Below, one piece after another: positions 1 to 10,193 of a DNA stretch of 64,000 bases. The notes beneath the pieces were generated by a model, which was not told where the DNA came from, ran no database searches, and was given only the letters and a program-made list of their open reading frames with translations. Position 1 is the stretch's first letter, and every line of letters begins with the position of its first letter. Position numbers and translations under genes: made by a program. This DNA is from an uncultured Parabacteroides sp. (GTDB lineage: Bacteria; Bacteroidota; Bacteroidia; Bacteroidales; Tannerellaceae), in the NCBI RefSeq assembly GCF_905196875.1, contig NZ_CAJJWO010000007.1:1-64000 (forward strand), written 5' to 3'.

Positions 1-2063
1 ATACGGCGACCACCGAGATCAACACCGCGATCAGACTAAACAGCGTAATCAATGAACTCAGACTCTCCTCTTTTTCATACAAAGTATTTAATACCTGGTC
101 GAAGAACTTCACATCAAATGGATAATCCGGATGAATCTCATTCAATACATTCTTTACATGACTCATTGCTGACGGCAGGTCAGAACCGGCCTTTACCTTA
201 ATATAAGCATACGCAGCACCGCCACTATATCCTTTACCACGTACATAAAAAGCCATAGGAGTCACTTCCGTACGGAACGAAGCGAACTTTATATCCGGAA
301 TAAAACCAGCTATCTCAGCTCCATATATCTTATCTCCCAGAGTCATATCATATAGTTTTTTTGCCCTCTCGTTAAAGATATAAACCCCGTCAGTCGTTAA
401 AGCATCCTCTTCACGAAAATCCCTTCCCTCAATCACAAATATATTCATAACCTTAAGAAACGATGGATCTACGGGCATGCACTGAAACTGTATAGTCTCG
501 CCATTTAATTCGCGTCCCCACTCCATATACTGATCCTGGCTGGACAGCATAAACTCGCCATAAGTGACATCCGCTATACCAGAAAAAGACTTTAATCGGC
601 TGCTGAAAGCATCCGAACTCTTCAAAACAGGTGCCGTCAGGTTCGTTACGATCACTTCATCCTTATCATAGCCAAGCGGACTACTTTGCATAAAATGGTT
701 CTGCAGATACATAAACATCGAACCGATGATCAATGCAAAAGAGGCAATAAACTGTACGCTAATAAGCACATTACGCAATCTCCGCCCTTTCGGTGACAAA
801 CCGAAACTTCCTTTCAGAACCAACGCCGGAGAAAAAGAAGTCATATAATAAGAAGGATACAAGCCGGCCAACACTCCTGTCAGCAATGCGATCAAAGCCG
901 TTACGGAAAGTAACAACGGATGAGCGGTCAAAGACATATCTGCATCCACCAATTTCGCTATCGGGCCACTACCTGCTATATAGACCATCCACAAGGCCAG
1001 TAAATAAGCCACCACACTGACACAAACAGCCTCCATCAATAGTGAAAAGCGCAGTACACCGTCCGAACTACCCAATACCTTCTGCGTATTAATACTTTTC
1101 ACCCGCATAGGTGTCAGCGCCGTACTGAAATTGGTAAAATTTATACCTGCAATAATCAGAATGACCAATGCAAAAGCAAAAAGTACCAGTACCGTCTGCC
1201 GGCTCGATTTGGGAACCATATCGAAAGTCACATCCGTAGCATAATGTACATCTGGTAAACGGGTCAAACGGAAATTAGGCTCACCCGAATACCATGACAT
1301 ATTCTTCCCCAGATTATTCTCTTTATAATAGGTCAGAAAATCGCTCACCAGATCCTTTGCCGACTCTGGATTATCGAGCCGGATAAAAATTATAGCTCGA
1401 ATTACCCCAATCATGTAAATCCTGTTTATCATCCATCTTTATAAAGACAGCATTCTGGATGATACTATTAAGGGGAAGATCGCGGTAAACGCCGCCTATC
1501 GTGTAATTACCTTCTGGTGTAGTGAAGAGGCCGGCCAACCTCCCTTTGCTTTCTTTGGCCATAATCTGCCGGCCGACCACCGGTTCGCTTCCGAATAACT
1601 TCTGCGCCATATTTTCAGGGATCAGCATCTTACCCGGTTCCTTCAGCGCATCTACTGAACCTTCCAGTATATCAAAATCGAATACATCTGTAAATGAAGG
1701 ATAAACAGTCATAGTTGGTTCCTGATAGAAGTTTTTCTCCCCTCCCTTATCAACCGAATAAAATGTTTCATTATAAAATGGATAGGTGAGCGCCCCTGCA
1801 ACGATATGCGGAGAGAAATTGATAAAAGCATCAGCTATCGGACGCGACACAACAGCTTGTGTCGATGTCTTATCCCATTGTATTTCGACCCGGTAGATAT
1901 TATTGGCATTCTTATGGAATGTATCGAAGTTCTTATCATAGTCGACTTGCATCATTATTACCATAAAAGCGGTAAAAGCTACCGACAAACCGAGGATATT
2001 AAGTATGGTTGCCATCTTGAAACGACGTAATACACTAATAAAATTCCGAATAATAGTTTTCAT
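1..2063 (-). pseudogene. MacB/FtsX-type ABC permease, type A, frameshifted and cut by the left edge
   Basis: The first 230 codons (2063 down to 1371) encode an N-terminal transmembrane segment and a MacB periplasmic core domain, very like the intact type A permease at 4653-7031. The frame then stops just after SSYNF. One frame over, the protein resumes at once as RLDNPESAKD and stays open to base 1, with the FtsX segment (INFTNFSTALTPMRVKS) and paralogous C-terminal domains. Removing one base from the A5 run at 1385-1389 joins the two parts as SSYNFIRLDNPESA. I see one frameshift and no other damage, so this is either a fresh pseudogene or a sequence error. The 3' end lies outside the window. 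A sigma-54 promoter lies 29 bases upstream. Family members take part in export or in moving envelope substrates; the substrate here is unknown. Confidence 0.85.
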
Positions 2064-2091
2064 TGACAGATGTATTTTTAGTCAGAACAGT

Positions 2092-2106
2092 TCAAATCGC
2101 GTGCCA
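2092..2106 (-). promoter_or_regulatory. Sigma-54 promoter for the type A permease at 1-2063
   Basis: Read on the minus strand this is TGGCAC-GCGAT-TTGA: a perfect -24 box, the required five-base spacer, and a -12 box with one departure from TTGC. It lies 29 bases upstream of the start codon and has the tandem palindromes at 2162-2199 upstream. Four other minus-strand promoters in the window share this layout. Confidence 0.8.
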
Positions 2107-2161
2107 AAACAATTAACTCACTAATAAACAACAAATTGAAAACACAAAACATTCCATTACA

Positions 2162-2199
2162 TGTCTAAATATTGGACACTGGTGTAAAATAATTAGACA
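2162..2199. promoter_or_regulatory. Tandem 17-base enhancer palindromes (putative UAS)
   Basis: Two sites, TGTCTAAATATTGGACA (2162-2178) and TGTAAAATAATTAGACA (2183-2199), start exactly 21 bases apart, two helical turns. The nearer site is 55 bases from the -24 box. The same spacing recurs at 7146, 11003, 21304 and 30890. They are inferred to bind the NtrC-type regulator encoded at 21453. Confidence 0.75.
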
Positions 2200-2253
2200 T
2201 CATCATAATTATATTCTAAATGAAAGACCAAATCAATATCGTCGACCTGTTTT

Positions 2254-4611
2254 CTAATTATCCTTGATATTCTCTACCGGATTGGATATGGCAGCCTGGT
2301 AACTCTGAACAAATACTGTAACAAAAGAGATGATCAGGCAGAACAAGCCGGCAACGGCATATATCCAGGGAGAAAGTTCGATGCGATACGAATAATCGGT
2401 CAGCCATCCGTTCATAAAATGCCAGATCAGCGGTATAGCGATGATAAAGGCAACCGCCACATAGGTCAGGAAAGCTTTCACCAACCGGATCAATACCTGT
2501 GCATTGGTCGAACCGAATACCTTACGTACTGCTATTTCAGACGAACGCTGCTGGATAAAATAAGTCGACATTGCCAACAATCCTAACAACGAGATCAGGA
2601 TCGCGATACCGGCAAAGATCACCACGATGGTCAGTGTTCTTTCCTGCACGGCAAACGACTCCTCGACCTGTTCATCCATAAACTTGCCGGTAAAATCCAT
2701 GCCGGTTACCTGTTTATAGGTATCGGCCACTTTCTGACGGGCGACATACGGGTCACCGTTCACTTCGACAAGGATATTCCAGGGCTTTTCATCGAGATCT
2801 TTCGCTTTTTCTGTCAGGATGACGATTGTCGGACTGTTCTTTTGCAGAATGTTACGTAGCTGGAAGTCTTTCACGATACCTGCCAGCGGAGGAGTTCCCC
2901 AATGGGAAAGGTCTACTTTCTCTGCATCGTCGGGCAGTGCCAATGCCCGCATGGCGCTTTCGCTTATAAAATACCTGGTCGTACCGGTCACCTGGTTATC
3001 GCGCAGGAACTGGAAGCCGAGGATGTCGGCAAAGGGTTTGTCACAACGGATCATCTGGTAGCTGATCTTCTTACCATCCGCGTAACGGGCGGTATAATTC
3101 ATTCCCATATTGAAAGGCGTACCTAATCCGGCACCGACCCGATTAACGCTGGCTAGTTGTTCCAGCTCGTTCATAAGCGTGAAACAAGTTTGCTCGTCAG
3201 GCAGTTCCATGCCGTTGATATCGATAATGTTAGTCGTATTGTAACCCAGAGGAGCCTTAATCATATATTTTACCTGCAAAAACATGGTGAGCGAGGCGGC
3301 AATCAGACAAATGGTAATAGTATTCTGAAAGACAATGAAGAACTTGCTGAATACCATCTTCGTCTGCTTACGGAACGTGCCGCGTACTACTTCGATAGGC
3401 TTTGCATTGGAGATCACAATGGCTGGCAACAGTCCGGAAATAAAACCGGTTAAAGCAATCAGCAGTATCACGATCATGCAGTTCAACGGAGTGAACATGC
3501 CAGGCAGATCGATCTTTCTATCCAGCAGATTTCCAGCATACGGAGCAAATACGAAAGCCAGCAGCAGTCCGAACAGAAAAGAGACTGCCGTCATCAGCGT
3601 CGATTCCATGATCAGACGTGAAAAGAGTTCCTTACGTGATGAGCCTAGCAAACGGCGGGTAGCCATCTCTTTGGCACGGAAACCTGTTTGTGCCACCGTC
3701 AGGTTGACGTAGTTGATAATAGCGAAGATCAGGATGAGCAGACCTACAGACATCAGGATCATGACGAACTGCCAGTTACCACGCTCAATGGTGTACATAC
3801 CCCAGGGACTATGTTGCTCCCAGAAATAGAGTTTCTTCAAGGGTACAAAATGGATACCCTTTGATTTGTCTTCTTCAAATGACCGAAGGAAGGTTGCGAA
3901 ATATTCGCGGATATCGGCCGAGCGGGCAGTAATGTCGGCACCTTCACGTTGCATCACGAAAACATTGGTAGCTCCGTAACTGTTATAGTTGCCGAACATT
4001 CCTTCATCCTCTGCCATAAGATGAATATTTTCGATCCGGAAGAGGATATCCTGATAAGGGATAACCGAATTGCTGATATCTTTCATAATCCCGTTGACCG
4101 TCAGTGATAACTTATCATTGATGCGGATCGTTTTACCCATCGGATCTTCATCCGCAAAATAACGGTTGGCAAAAGACTGGGAGATCACGGCAGAGTTTCT
4201 GGCTGCCAATACGGTATTCTTATCTCCTCTCACCAGCGGAAAACTGAAGAAGTCGAAGAAGGTGGTATCGGCAAGCATCAGGTTGGCGGTCAGGTTCATA
4301 TCGCCTTTCTGAAGCGGCGTTTTATCAAAAACGCGTGTCATAACATGACAAACTTTTTCAATCTCCGGATAATGTTCTTCCAGGCGGTAACCTATCTGAT
4401 AGGCAGAACCCATATATTCACCATCAGTCAGCACATAGGTACGGTCTACGTTTTCATGATAGCGATCGGTCGTCAACTCGCTGGCTACATAAGTAGCAAT
4501 CAGGATAACGAACATTAATGATATGGACAGACCGAACAAGTCGATGATGGTGTATCCTTTATTCCGTCCCAGGAACTTAAAGAAGGATTTCAAGTTTAGC
4601 AGATTACTCAT
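2254..4611 (-). CDS. MacB/FtsX-type ABC transporter permease, type B
   Basis: The 785-residue inner-membrane protein starts MSNLLNLKSFFKFLG. It has one N-terminal transmembrane helix (about 20-42), a large periplasmic MacB-core-like domain, a block of four helices (about 283-450) that includes the FtsX-type segment with AKEMATRRLLGSSRKELF, a second periplasmic domain, and three C-terminal helices (about 660-780). It ends with the family tail NPVENI. This is the usual double-FtsX layout of Bacteroidetes permeases. No ATPase domain is present; it presumably pairs with an ATPase such as that at 10194. It follows the type A gene at 4653 by 41 bases and so probably shares its sigma-54 promoter at 7078. 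Its closest relative in the window is the gene at 7738. The substrate is unknown. Confidence 0.93.
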   Translation of the reverse strand: MSNLLNLKSFFKFLGRNKGYTIIDLFGLSISLMFVILIATYVASELTTDRYHENVDRTYVLTDGEYMGSAYQIGYRLEEHYPEIEKVCHVMTRVFDKTPLQKGDMNLTANLMLADTTFFDFFSFPLVRGDKNTVLAARNSAVISQSFANRYFADEDPMGKTIRINDKLSLTVNGIMKDISNSVIPYQDILFRIENIHLMAEDEGMFGNYNSYGATNVFVMQREGADITARSADIREYFATFLRSFEEDKSKGIHFVPLKKLYFWEQHSPWGMYTIERGNWQFVMILMSVGLLILIFAIINYVNLTVAQTGFRAKEMATRRLLGSSRKELFSRLIMESTLMTAVSFLFGLLLAFVFAPYAGNLLDRKIDLPGMFTPLNCMIVILLIALTGFISGLLPAIVISNAKPIEVVRGTFRKQTKMVFSKFFIVFQNTITICLIAASLTMFLQVKYMIKAPLGYNTTNIIDINGMELPDEQTCFTLMNELEQLASVNRVGAGLGTPFNMGMNYTARYADGKKISYQMIRCDKPFADILGFQFLRDNQVTGTTRYFISESAMRALALPDDAEKVDLSHWGTPPLAGIVKDFQLRNILQKNSPTIVILTEKAKDLDEKPWNILVEVNGDPYVARQKVADTYKQVTGMDFTGKFMDEQVEESFAVQERTLTIVVIFAGIAILISLLGLLAMSTYFIQQRSSEIAVRKVFGSTNAQVLIRLVKAFLTYVAVAFIIAIPLIWHFMNGWLTDYSYRIELSPWIYAVAGLFCLIISFVTVFVQSYQAAISNPVENIKDN

Positions 4612-4652
4612 ATTGCATTATTATTTATTCATTATTAATTATTAATTGTTCT

Positions 4653-7031
4653 TTATTCACTCTTTACACTGTTCACCGGATTCTCATTCGCCGCTTTCCA
4701 GTTCTGGAAAGTAACCGTCAGCATGGTGATCGCCGCCACAAGGACAAAGGCCAGGGCAAAAACCCACCAGTAAATCGGTGTCTTGTCAGAAAAGTTCTCC
4801 AACCATTTATGTACCCCGTAATAGGCAAACGGGATGGCAATAATGAAGCAGATAACAACAATTTTCAGATAGGCTTTATTGAACATATTCAATATCTCGC
4901 CCACCGTTGCTCCGAACACTTTACGTACTCCGATCTCCTTCCGGCGATATTGTGTCTCGAAAACAACCAATCCAAAAACCCCCACGATCGACAATACGAT
5001 AGCCAGCAGGCTGAACAAAGTTATCATCTTTTTTAAATACTGTTCCTTATCATAGAGGTTATCTAACATCGTATCGTAGAAGTTAATATCAAGCGGATAG
5101 GTTGGATCGATTTCTGCCAGCGATTGCCGGATATGGTCTATGGCCTCCGCCATATTCGTCCCGGCATTCAGACGGATAAAGGAGACGGACATCGTCTCTC
5201 TCGGATCGACAATGAAAGAAACGGGAGTGCCCGACTGGCGGAGCGAGGTAAGTTTTAGATCGTTTACAAAGCCGGCTATGCGTGCTTCACCTTTCCAGAA
5301 TTTATCGAGGGCGTGCCCGGCTTCCAGCTGGAATGTCTTTTGGGTGGTACTGTTATATATAAAGGTAAGGACAGAATCGCGACCGTCCGACTCGGTGAAA
5401 TCGCGACCATCGATCACCGGAATATCCATCACACGCAGAAAGTTGGGGGATACGGTAATCCAGGGTGTGTTGATCTCTTTCCCATTGTAGTAGGTGGAGC
5501 TAGTGGAGTAAACATCTTCCAAGCCGAATTTCTGGTTGGAAAAAGCTACGTCGGCAATACCGGAATAGGATTTTAATTTGTCGACATATACGTCTTTGGC
5601 ATTTTTGTAGATATTCTGGTTCAATGTAACCACTGCGATCTGGTCTTCGTTGAACCCGCGGTCGAAAGAACGCATATACTTATTCTGTATCTGGATGAAT
5701 GAAGCACCGATAATCAGGCCGATCGACACGATATACTGAAAGCCGATCAGCACAGTGCGCAGTTTGCGCCCGGAAGCAGACAAGCCGAAACTACCTTTCA
5801 GCACCAAGGCGGGTTGGAAAGAGGTCATATAGCATGCCGGATAGGCACCGGCTGCCAGTCCCAACAGCAAGGCGATCGCTCCCATTATTACTAATAAGTA
5901 GAAATGGTTTAACGGATTCGTATCGGCTTCCACAAATGATAATATATTCATCCTGTTTAAGAAGAAAAGCAACAGGAGAGATAGTATAAATGCCAGAATA
6001 CTGATACCTGCAGCTTCTGTGATCAGTCCGCGGCGTAAGCTTCCAGTGGTGCTGCCCAGTACTTTCTGTGTATTGATGCTCTTGATTCGCAATGGGGCTA
6101 GTGAAGTACTGAAGTTGGTAAAGTTGATCCCGGCGATAATGATTACCAGGAATGCGATCAGGATGAGTAAGCGTACTGTTTCAGGGTTACCTTCTTTGAA
6201 TACACCTTCCTGCAGGCCTTTGACATAGTAGGTGTCGGCCACGGGTAATAGCTTCAACCGAGATGTTTCGGGGAAATCGTGTGAGGCGTAATCAAAGGTT
6301 TTATTGAATGTTTCTTCCACTATTTCCTTCGAGTCGGGTGAGTCGAGCAAGACATATCCGATAAAGCCTTGCGAACCCCAATTATTCTCCAGACTCTTAT
6401 TTATCTTTACATAGATAGCGTTGTACATCTGTGAGTTGGAAGGGAAGTCCCGGTAGACGCCCCCCACGGTGAAGGTTTTTATATCTTCCCGCATATAGAC
6501 TTCTTCATTCATGTGGAGTTGCTGTCCTACAGCGGGTTCATTGCCAAAGAGCCGCTTTGCAATGCTTTGCGGGATCAATGCTTTCTCTGGATCCTGCAAA
6601 CAATTGTCATCCCCTTCCAGCAGGGTCGGATTGAAAACCTGCAGTATTTCAGGTGTACAGGCAGAGAACTGTTCGATAAAGCCGTTTTTCTTTCCATCCT
6701 TCTCGACTGTAAAATACATTTTCCCATTAAACTGTGCCGCCAATGCTGTAATCAATGTACCGGCTTTAATATGTGGTGAAGAGGTTGTTACAGCCTCCAT
6801 GAAAGGGATAGGTAAAATGGCTGCATAAGGATCATCCACATCTTTATGGTGTTGAACACGGAAGATCCGGTCATAATCGGGATAACACCGGTCGAAATTA
6901 TATTCATATTCGACCTGCATCATAATCACCAGAAAAGCAGTAAAAGCAACGGTCAGCCCTACTATATTCAGAAAGGACGCCATCTTGAAACGGCGTAGCA
7001 CGTTAATAAAGTTTCGCAATATCGTTCCCAT
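4653..7031 (-). CDS. MacB/FtsX-type ABC transporter permease, type A
   Basis: The 792-residue protein starts MGTILRNFINVLRRFKM. An N-terminal helix (about 18-42) is followed by a MacB core domain, a central membrane block (about 290-450) with INFTNFSTSLAPLRIKSINT, a second extracytoplasmic domain, and three C-terminal helices in which YRRKEIGVRKVFGATV precedes the last two. The tail is ANENPVNSVKSE. It is an intact homologue of the frameshifted gene at 1-2063. It is first in a likely two-gene operon with the type B permease at 2254 and lies 46 bases downstream of a sigma-54 promoter. MacB-like permeases use cytoplasmic ATP hydrolysis to drive work in the periplasm; the substrate cannot be told here. 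Confidence 0.93.
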   Translation of the reverse strand: MGTILRNFINVLRRFKMASFLNIVGLTVAFTAFLVIMMQVEYEYNFDRCYPDYDRIFRVQHHKDVDDPYAAILPIPFMEAVTTSSPHIKAGTLITALAAQFNGKMYFTVEKDGKKNGFIEQFSACTPEILQVFNPTLLEGDDNCLQDPEKALIPQSIAKRLFGNEPAVGQQLHMNEEVYMREDIKTFTVGGVYRDFPSNSQMYNAIYVKINKSLENNWGSQGFIGYVLLDSPDSKEIVEETFNKTFDYASHDFPETSRLKLLPVADTYYVKGLQEGVFKEGNPETVRLLILIAFLVIIIAGINFTNFSTSLAPLRIKSINTQKVLGSTTGSLRRGLITEAAGISILAFILSLLLLFFLNRMNILSFVEADTNPLNHFYLLVIMGAIALLLGLAAGAYPACYMTSFQPALVLKGSFGLSASGRKLRTVLIGFQYIVSIGLIIGASFIQIQNKYMRSFDRGFNEDQIAVVTLNQNIYKNAKDVYVDKLKSYSGIADVAFSNQKFGLEDVYSTSSTYYNGKEINTPWITVSPNFLRVMDIPVIDGRDFTESDGRDSVLTFIYNSTTQKTFQLEAGHALDKFWKGEARIAGFVNDLKLTSLRQSGTPVSFIVDPRETMSVSFIRLNAGTNMAEAIDHIRQSLAEIDPTYPLDINFYDTMLDNLYDKEQYLKKMITLFSLLAIVLSIVGVFGLVVFETQYRRKEIGVRKVFGATVGEILNMFNKAYLKIVVICFIIAIPFAYYGVHKWLENFSDKTPIYWWVFALAFVLVAAITMLTVTFQNWKAANENPVNSVKSE

Positions 7032-7077
7032 CAGTACAATGTTTTTTGTTATTTCATCTTCTATGCTTTTCTAATGT

Positions 7078-7092
7078 TCAAATTGCGTGCCA
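7078..7092 (-). promoter_or_regulatory. Sigma-54 promoter for the permease pair 4653-7031 / 2254-4611
   Basis: The minus strand reads TGGCAC-GCAAT-TTGA, with the invariant GG and the five-base spacer. It is 46 bases from the start codon, and the UAS pair begins 54 bases upstream of the -24 box. Confidence 0.8.
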
Positions 7093-7145
7093 AAACAACA
7101 AACAACTAATTATCAGCCACATATAATTAAACCCAATTCGACAAC

Positions 7146-7183
7146 TGTCAAAATATTAGACAGTCCTGTCTAGTTTTTTTACA
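7146..7183. promoter_or_regulatory. Tandem 17-base enhancer palindromes (putative UAS)
   Basis: TGTCAAAATATTAGACA (7146-7162) and the weaker TGTCTAGTTTTTTTACA (7167-7183), again 21 bases apart. The first is identical to the site at 11003-11019. Confidence 0.75.
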
Positions 7184-7318
7184 TGTAACGGAACCGGAGT
7201 AGTAAAGCATGATAATTCATGTCTTTTTGTAGATACGGCTTATATAGAACTATAGAAAAAAACACTTACGCTTTTGAGGTGAAAAGTATAAGTATGGTTC
7301 TCGGCAAGAAGGATCTGT

Positions 7319-7348
7319 TTTGTATTATAACCTAATGGAGCCTTTGTC
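7319..7348 (-). pseudogene. Relic of a type B permease (about ten codons)
   Basis: One minus-strand frame reads TKAPLGYNTK. The eight residues KAPLGYNT match the fourth-helix region of the intact type B permease at 2254 (IKAPLGYNT), and seven match that at 7738 (APLGYNT). The match is preceded by TAG and fades into an unrelated tail. It is probably a scrap of a deleted paralogue next to the hydrolase relic. The match is short, so confidence is limited. Confidence 0.4.
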
Positions 7349-7351
7349 TAT

Positions 7352-7595
7352 TTATTGGACACAGGAACGGACGATCTCAATGAACCTTTCCGGTTCTTCC
7401 AGATTGGGTGAATGTGCGGAGTTTCCCATTGTGTAAAATCCTTTATCCGGAGCGGATATCCGCTCACTATATTCTTTGGCCAACCGGTATGAAACCTGAT
7501 AGTCGTACTTACCCTGAATAATGTAGACCGAGATCCATCATGACAGCAGCCATGGAGCTATTCTCATGTTTTATTCCGATTCCGTATTTATTCAT
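7352..7595 (-). pseudogene. Remnant of an alpha/beta hydrolase
   Basis: Minus-strand pieces resemble an alpha/beta hydrolase of the proline iminopeptidase type. Near 7595 a frame begins MNKYGIGIKHENSSM. Then, after what seems to be an internal deletion and frame change, the frame ending at 7352 reads VYIIQGKYDYQVSY, GFYTMGNSAHSPNLEEPERF and IEIVRSCVQ before a TAA. The final part matches the usual C-terminus of such enzymes, where the QG.YD strand and the catalytic His (NSAHSP) lie. The nucleophile region and most of the domain are missing, so this is a decayed gene. Confidence 0.6.
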
Positions 7596-7668
7596 CAAGA
7601 GAGAACGTTATCTACCGTACAAAGGTAACATATAAGCCTATACGATCAAGATACCCACGCTATTAATA

Positions 7669-7717
7669 AACAAAAACAAAGGCGGATAGTCATTCTTATA
7701 AATAACTTCCGCCTTTG
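7669..7717 (-). terminator. Rho-independent terminator downstream of the permease at 7738
   Basis: On the minus strand a perfect 10-base stem, CAAAGGCGGA (7708-7717) with its complement at 7677-7686, is followed by TTTTTGTTTTTG. It starts 20 bases after the stop codon of the 7738 gene. Confidence 0.8.
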
Positions 7718-7737
7718 GATTTATAATACTCGTATCG

Positions 7738-10065
7738 TTATTTATTAGCAATGCTATCCACCGGATTGGCATTTGCCGCTCTATGGCTCTGGAAAAAGAC
7801 TGTTACAAATGATATGAACAGACAGAAAACTCCGGCTGTAACAAAGATTAGCGGGTTTAAAGAGATCCGGTATGAATAGTCGGATAGCCACTGATTCATA
7901 AAGTACCAGATAACCGGGGTCGCAATTATAAATGCGACGCCAACATAAATCAGGAACGAACTGATCAGACGCAGCAAAACACCACGGTTATCAGAGCCGA
8001 ACACCTTACGAATGGCTACCTCCTGCGAACGTTGCTGGATAAAGTAGGTCGACATGGCCAGCAGCCCCAGCATGGAGATCAGGATCGCTATCCCGGCAAA
8101 GATCGAAACGATCTTGGTGGTACGTAACTCAGCCTCGAACGACTTTTGTACCTGCTCATCAAGGAATGTCCCATCAAAATCCAATCCGCCGGAAGCATTT
8201 TTATAGATATCACGTATCTTTTCGAAAGCAGTATACGGATTACCCTCTACCTCTACAAGAACAGACCAGGGATATAAATCCTTCCGCTCATCGATACGCA
8301 CCATTGCCGGACGAGTTTCATCGGTTATATTGCCTTGTTGAAAATCGCGGACAATACCAGCAATCGGCGTTGCCTCCTTATTCCACCGGAAACTAGGCGC
8401 ATCCAAAGGGAGTTCCATATCCCTCATGGCTTTTTCGGTTAGATACCAACTCTTTGCAGCCAGTTTGTTGTCACGGATTATCTCATATCCCAACATATTA
8501 AAAGCTGCACTATCCATTATGAATTGCTGGAAACCCAAGAATTTACCCTCATAATCGGAAGACATATTATTACTTCCGCTAAGAGGCATCCCCGCTACCA
8601 GACCTACCCGCTTAACGAACGACTGACGGCCAAATTCATCGATCGCGGCATTGCGATCGGAATTGTTAGCGAAGTTATTTCTTATCTCCAGGATATTCCC
8701 CGTATTGTATCCGAGCGGTGCGTTGATCAGGTGATACGATTGAAGAATCATCACAATGGAAGCTGCAATCATCGCAATGGTAATGGCATTCTGGAAAGTG
8801 ATGAATATCTTACTGAACACCATCTTAGTTTGCCGGCGAAATGTTCCGCGCACAATATCGATCGGCTTGACTGAAGATATAAGCACCGCAGGCAACAAGC
8901 CGGAAAGAACACCAATCAACACGATCAACGCAATTGCAGCAACGATCCAGACCGGGGTAAAGGTTGCCCCCAAGTCGACCTTTGTCTGCAACAGGTTATT
9001 GACGAAAGGTACCGCCGCATAAGCCAACAACCAGCCTATACAGAAAGATATAACCGTCAGCAAAGTCGATTCTTCCACCAACCGCAGGAATAACTCACTG
9101 CGGGATGATCCCAGCAGGCGCCGGGTGGCCATCTCTTTGGCACGCTGACCGGCCTGAGCCACCGTCAGATTGATGTAGTTGAATATAGCGAATATCAATA
9201 TCAGGATACCGACGGAGAGCAATACGATCACGAACCGCTTATTACCAAACTGGACGGTACCGAATCCCTCCGAACCGCTAAAATACAGATCATGTAAAGG
9301 CATCAAACCGACCTCTTTCCACATACCCTGCTGATACGGCCAGAATGATTCTTTGAAATAACTAAGTATATCATCGACCTTCGGTGTCAGGTTGGCACCC
9401 GGTTTCATCATCAGGAAAGGAACGGCCGCACCAGCGTTTCCGGGATGATCCATGCTTATCGAACCATTATATTCATTCGCCCGCTCGACACGCATCAGCA
9501 AATCGGCATAAGGGATGGTCGAATTTTTGATATCTTCCATGACACCGCCAATCATATAAGATGTGGAATCGCCGATCACGATACTTTGTCCTACCGGGTT
9601 CTCTGTGCCAAACAGTTTATTGGCAAAGGTACGCGACAGAACGACATTGCCTCTGTCTTCCAATGCCCGTTTGGCATCCCCTTCCAGCAGTTTGAACGAA
9701 AAGAAATTGAAGAAGCAGGAGTCGGTTGCTATTACTTTTGCGGTTAACTTTGTCTCATTCCTTTTTACGACTTGTGGGGCGACTCCGGCTGATATGACCG
9801 GGCAAACCTTTTCAATCTCCGGATAACGTTCCATCAGCTTATAAGCGATCGGCAAGCCGGATACCGGTCCCATATCGCTGGTTAACACATAGATGCGGTC
9901 GCCATCGGTATGAAACTTATCGACCGACAATTCCTGCACCGTATAAACAGCGATCAATATAACAAACATCAACGATACGGACAATCCGAACACATCGATG
10001 GCTGTATAAGCTTTGTTCCTGCTGAGAAATTTCAGGAACGATTTTATGTTTAATAAATTGTTCAT
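7738..10065 (-). CDS. MacB/FtsX-type ABC transporter permease, type B
   Basis: The 775-residue protein starts MNNLLNIKSFLKFLSRNKAY. It has the family layout: an N-terminal helix (about 20-42), a MacB core-like periplasmic domain, a central four-helix block (about 275-440) with AKEMATRRLLGSSRSELF, a second periplasmic domain, and C-terminal helices after QEVAIRKVFGSDN. The tail is ANANPVDSIANK. It is a close paralogue of the 2254 gene. It lies 128 bases downstream of the LolD-like ATPase in the same direction, so the two probably form an ATPase-permease pair, although a terminator-like hairpin lies between them. It has no sigma-54 promoter of its own. Confidence 0.93.
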   Translation of the reverse strand: MNNLLNIKSFLKFLSRNKAYTAIDVFGLSVSLMFVILIAVYTVQELSVDKFHTDGDRIYVLTSDMGPVSGLPIAYKLMERYPEIEKVCPVISAGVAPQVVKRNETKLTAKVIATDSCFFNFFSFKLLEGDAKRALEDRGNVVLSRTFANKLFGTENPVGQSIVIGDSTSYMIGGVMEDIKNSTIPYADLLMRVERANEYNGSISMDHPGNAGAAVPFLMMKPGANLTPKVDDILSYFKESFWPYQQGMWKEVGLMPLHDLYFSGSEGFGTVQFGNKRFVIVLLSVGILILIFAIFNYINLTVAQAGQRAKEMATRRLLGSSRSELFLRLVEESTLLTVISFCIGWLLAYAAVPFVNNLLQTKVDLGATFTPVWIVAAIALIVLIGVLSGLLPAVLISSVKPIDIVRGTFRRQTKMVFSKIFITFQNAITIAMIAASIVMILQSYHLINAPLGYNTGNILEIRNNFANNSDRNAAIDEFGRQSFVKRVGLVAGMPLSGSNNMSSDYEGKFLGFQQFIMDSAAFNMLGYEIIRDNKLAAKSWYLTEKAMRDMELPLDAPSFRWNKEATPIAGIVRDFQQGNITDETRPAMVRIDERKDLYPWSVLVEVEGNPYTAFEKIRDIYKNASGGLDFDGTFLDEQVQKSFEAELRTTKIVSIFAGIAILISMLGLLAMSTYFIQQRSQEVAIRKVFGSDNRGVLLRLISSFLIYVGVAFIIATPVIWYFMNQWLSDYSYRISLNPLIFVTAGVFCLFISFVTVFFQSHRAANANPVDSIANK

Positions 10066-10105
10066 CTTCTTAGTTGGCTTATTGTTTTTAAATCAGAGCG
10101 AGAGT

Positions 10106-10139
10106 AAAAATCATATCCCGCCTTCACAGGTAGGATATG
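10106..10139 (-). terminator. Terminator-like hairpin between the ATPase and the 7738 permease
   Basis: CATATCC (10112-10118) pairs with GGATATG (10133-10139) around an inner CCT/AGG pairing, and on the minus strand ATTTTTA follows. The inner 14 bases CCGCCTTCACAGGT recur exactly in the terminator at 11062-11085. It may terminate or attenuate transcription between ATPase and permease, lowering permease output. Confidence 0.6.
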
Positions 10140-10193
10140 TCCATGTTTATTCTTTTTAAATTTAACTATATGTGTGTGTCTGAAAAATCATAA

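Noticed and set aside
1371..1390. Programmed frameshift in the type A permease
   Set aside because: A5 is short, no stimulatory structure was noticed and the paralogue at 4653 needs no frameshift.
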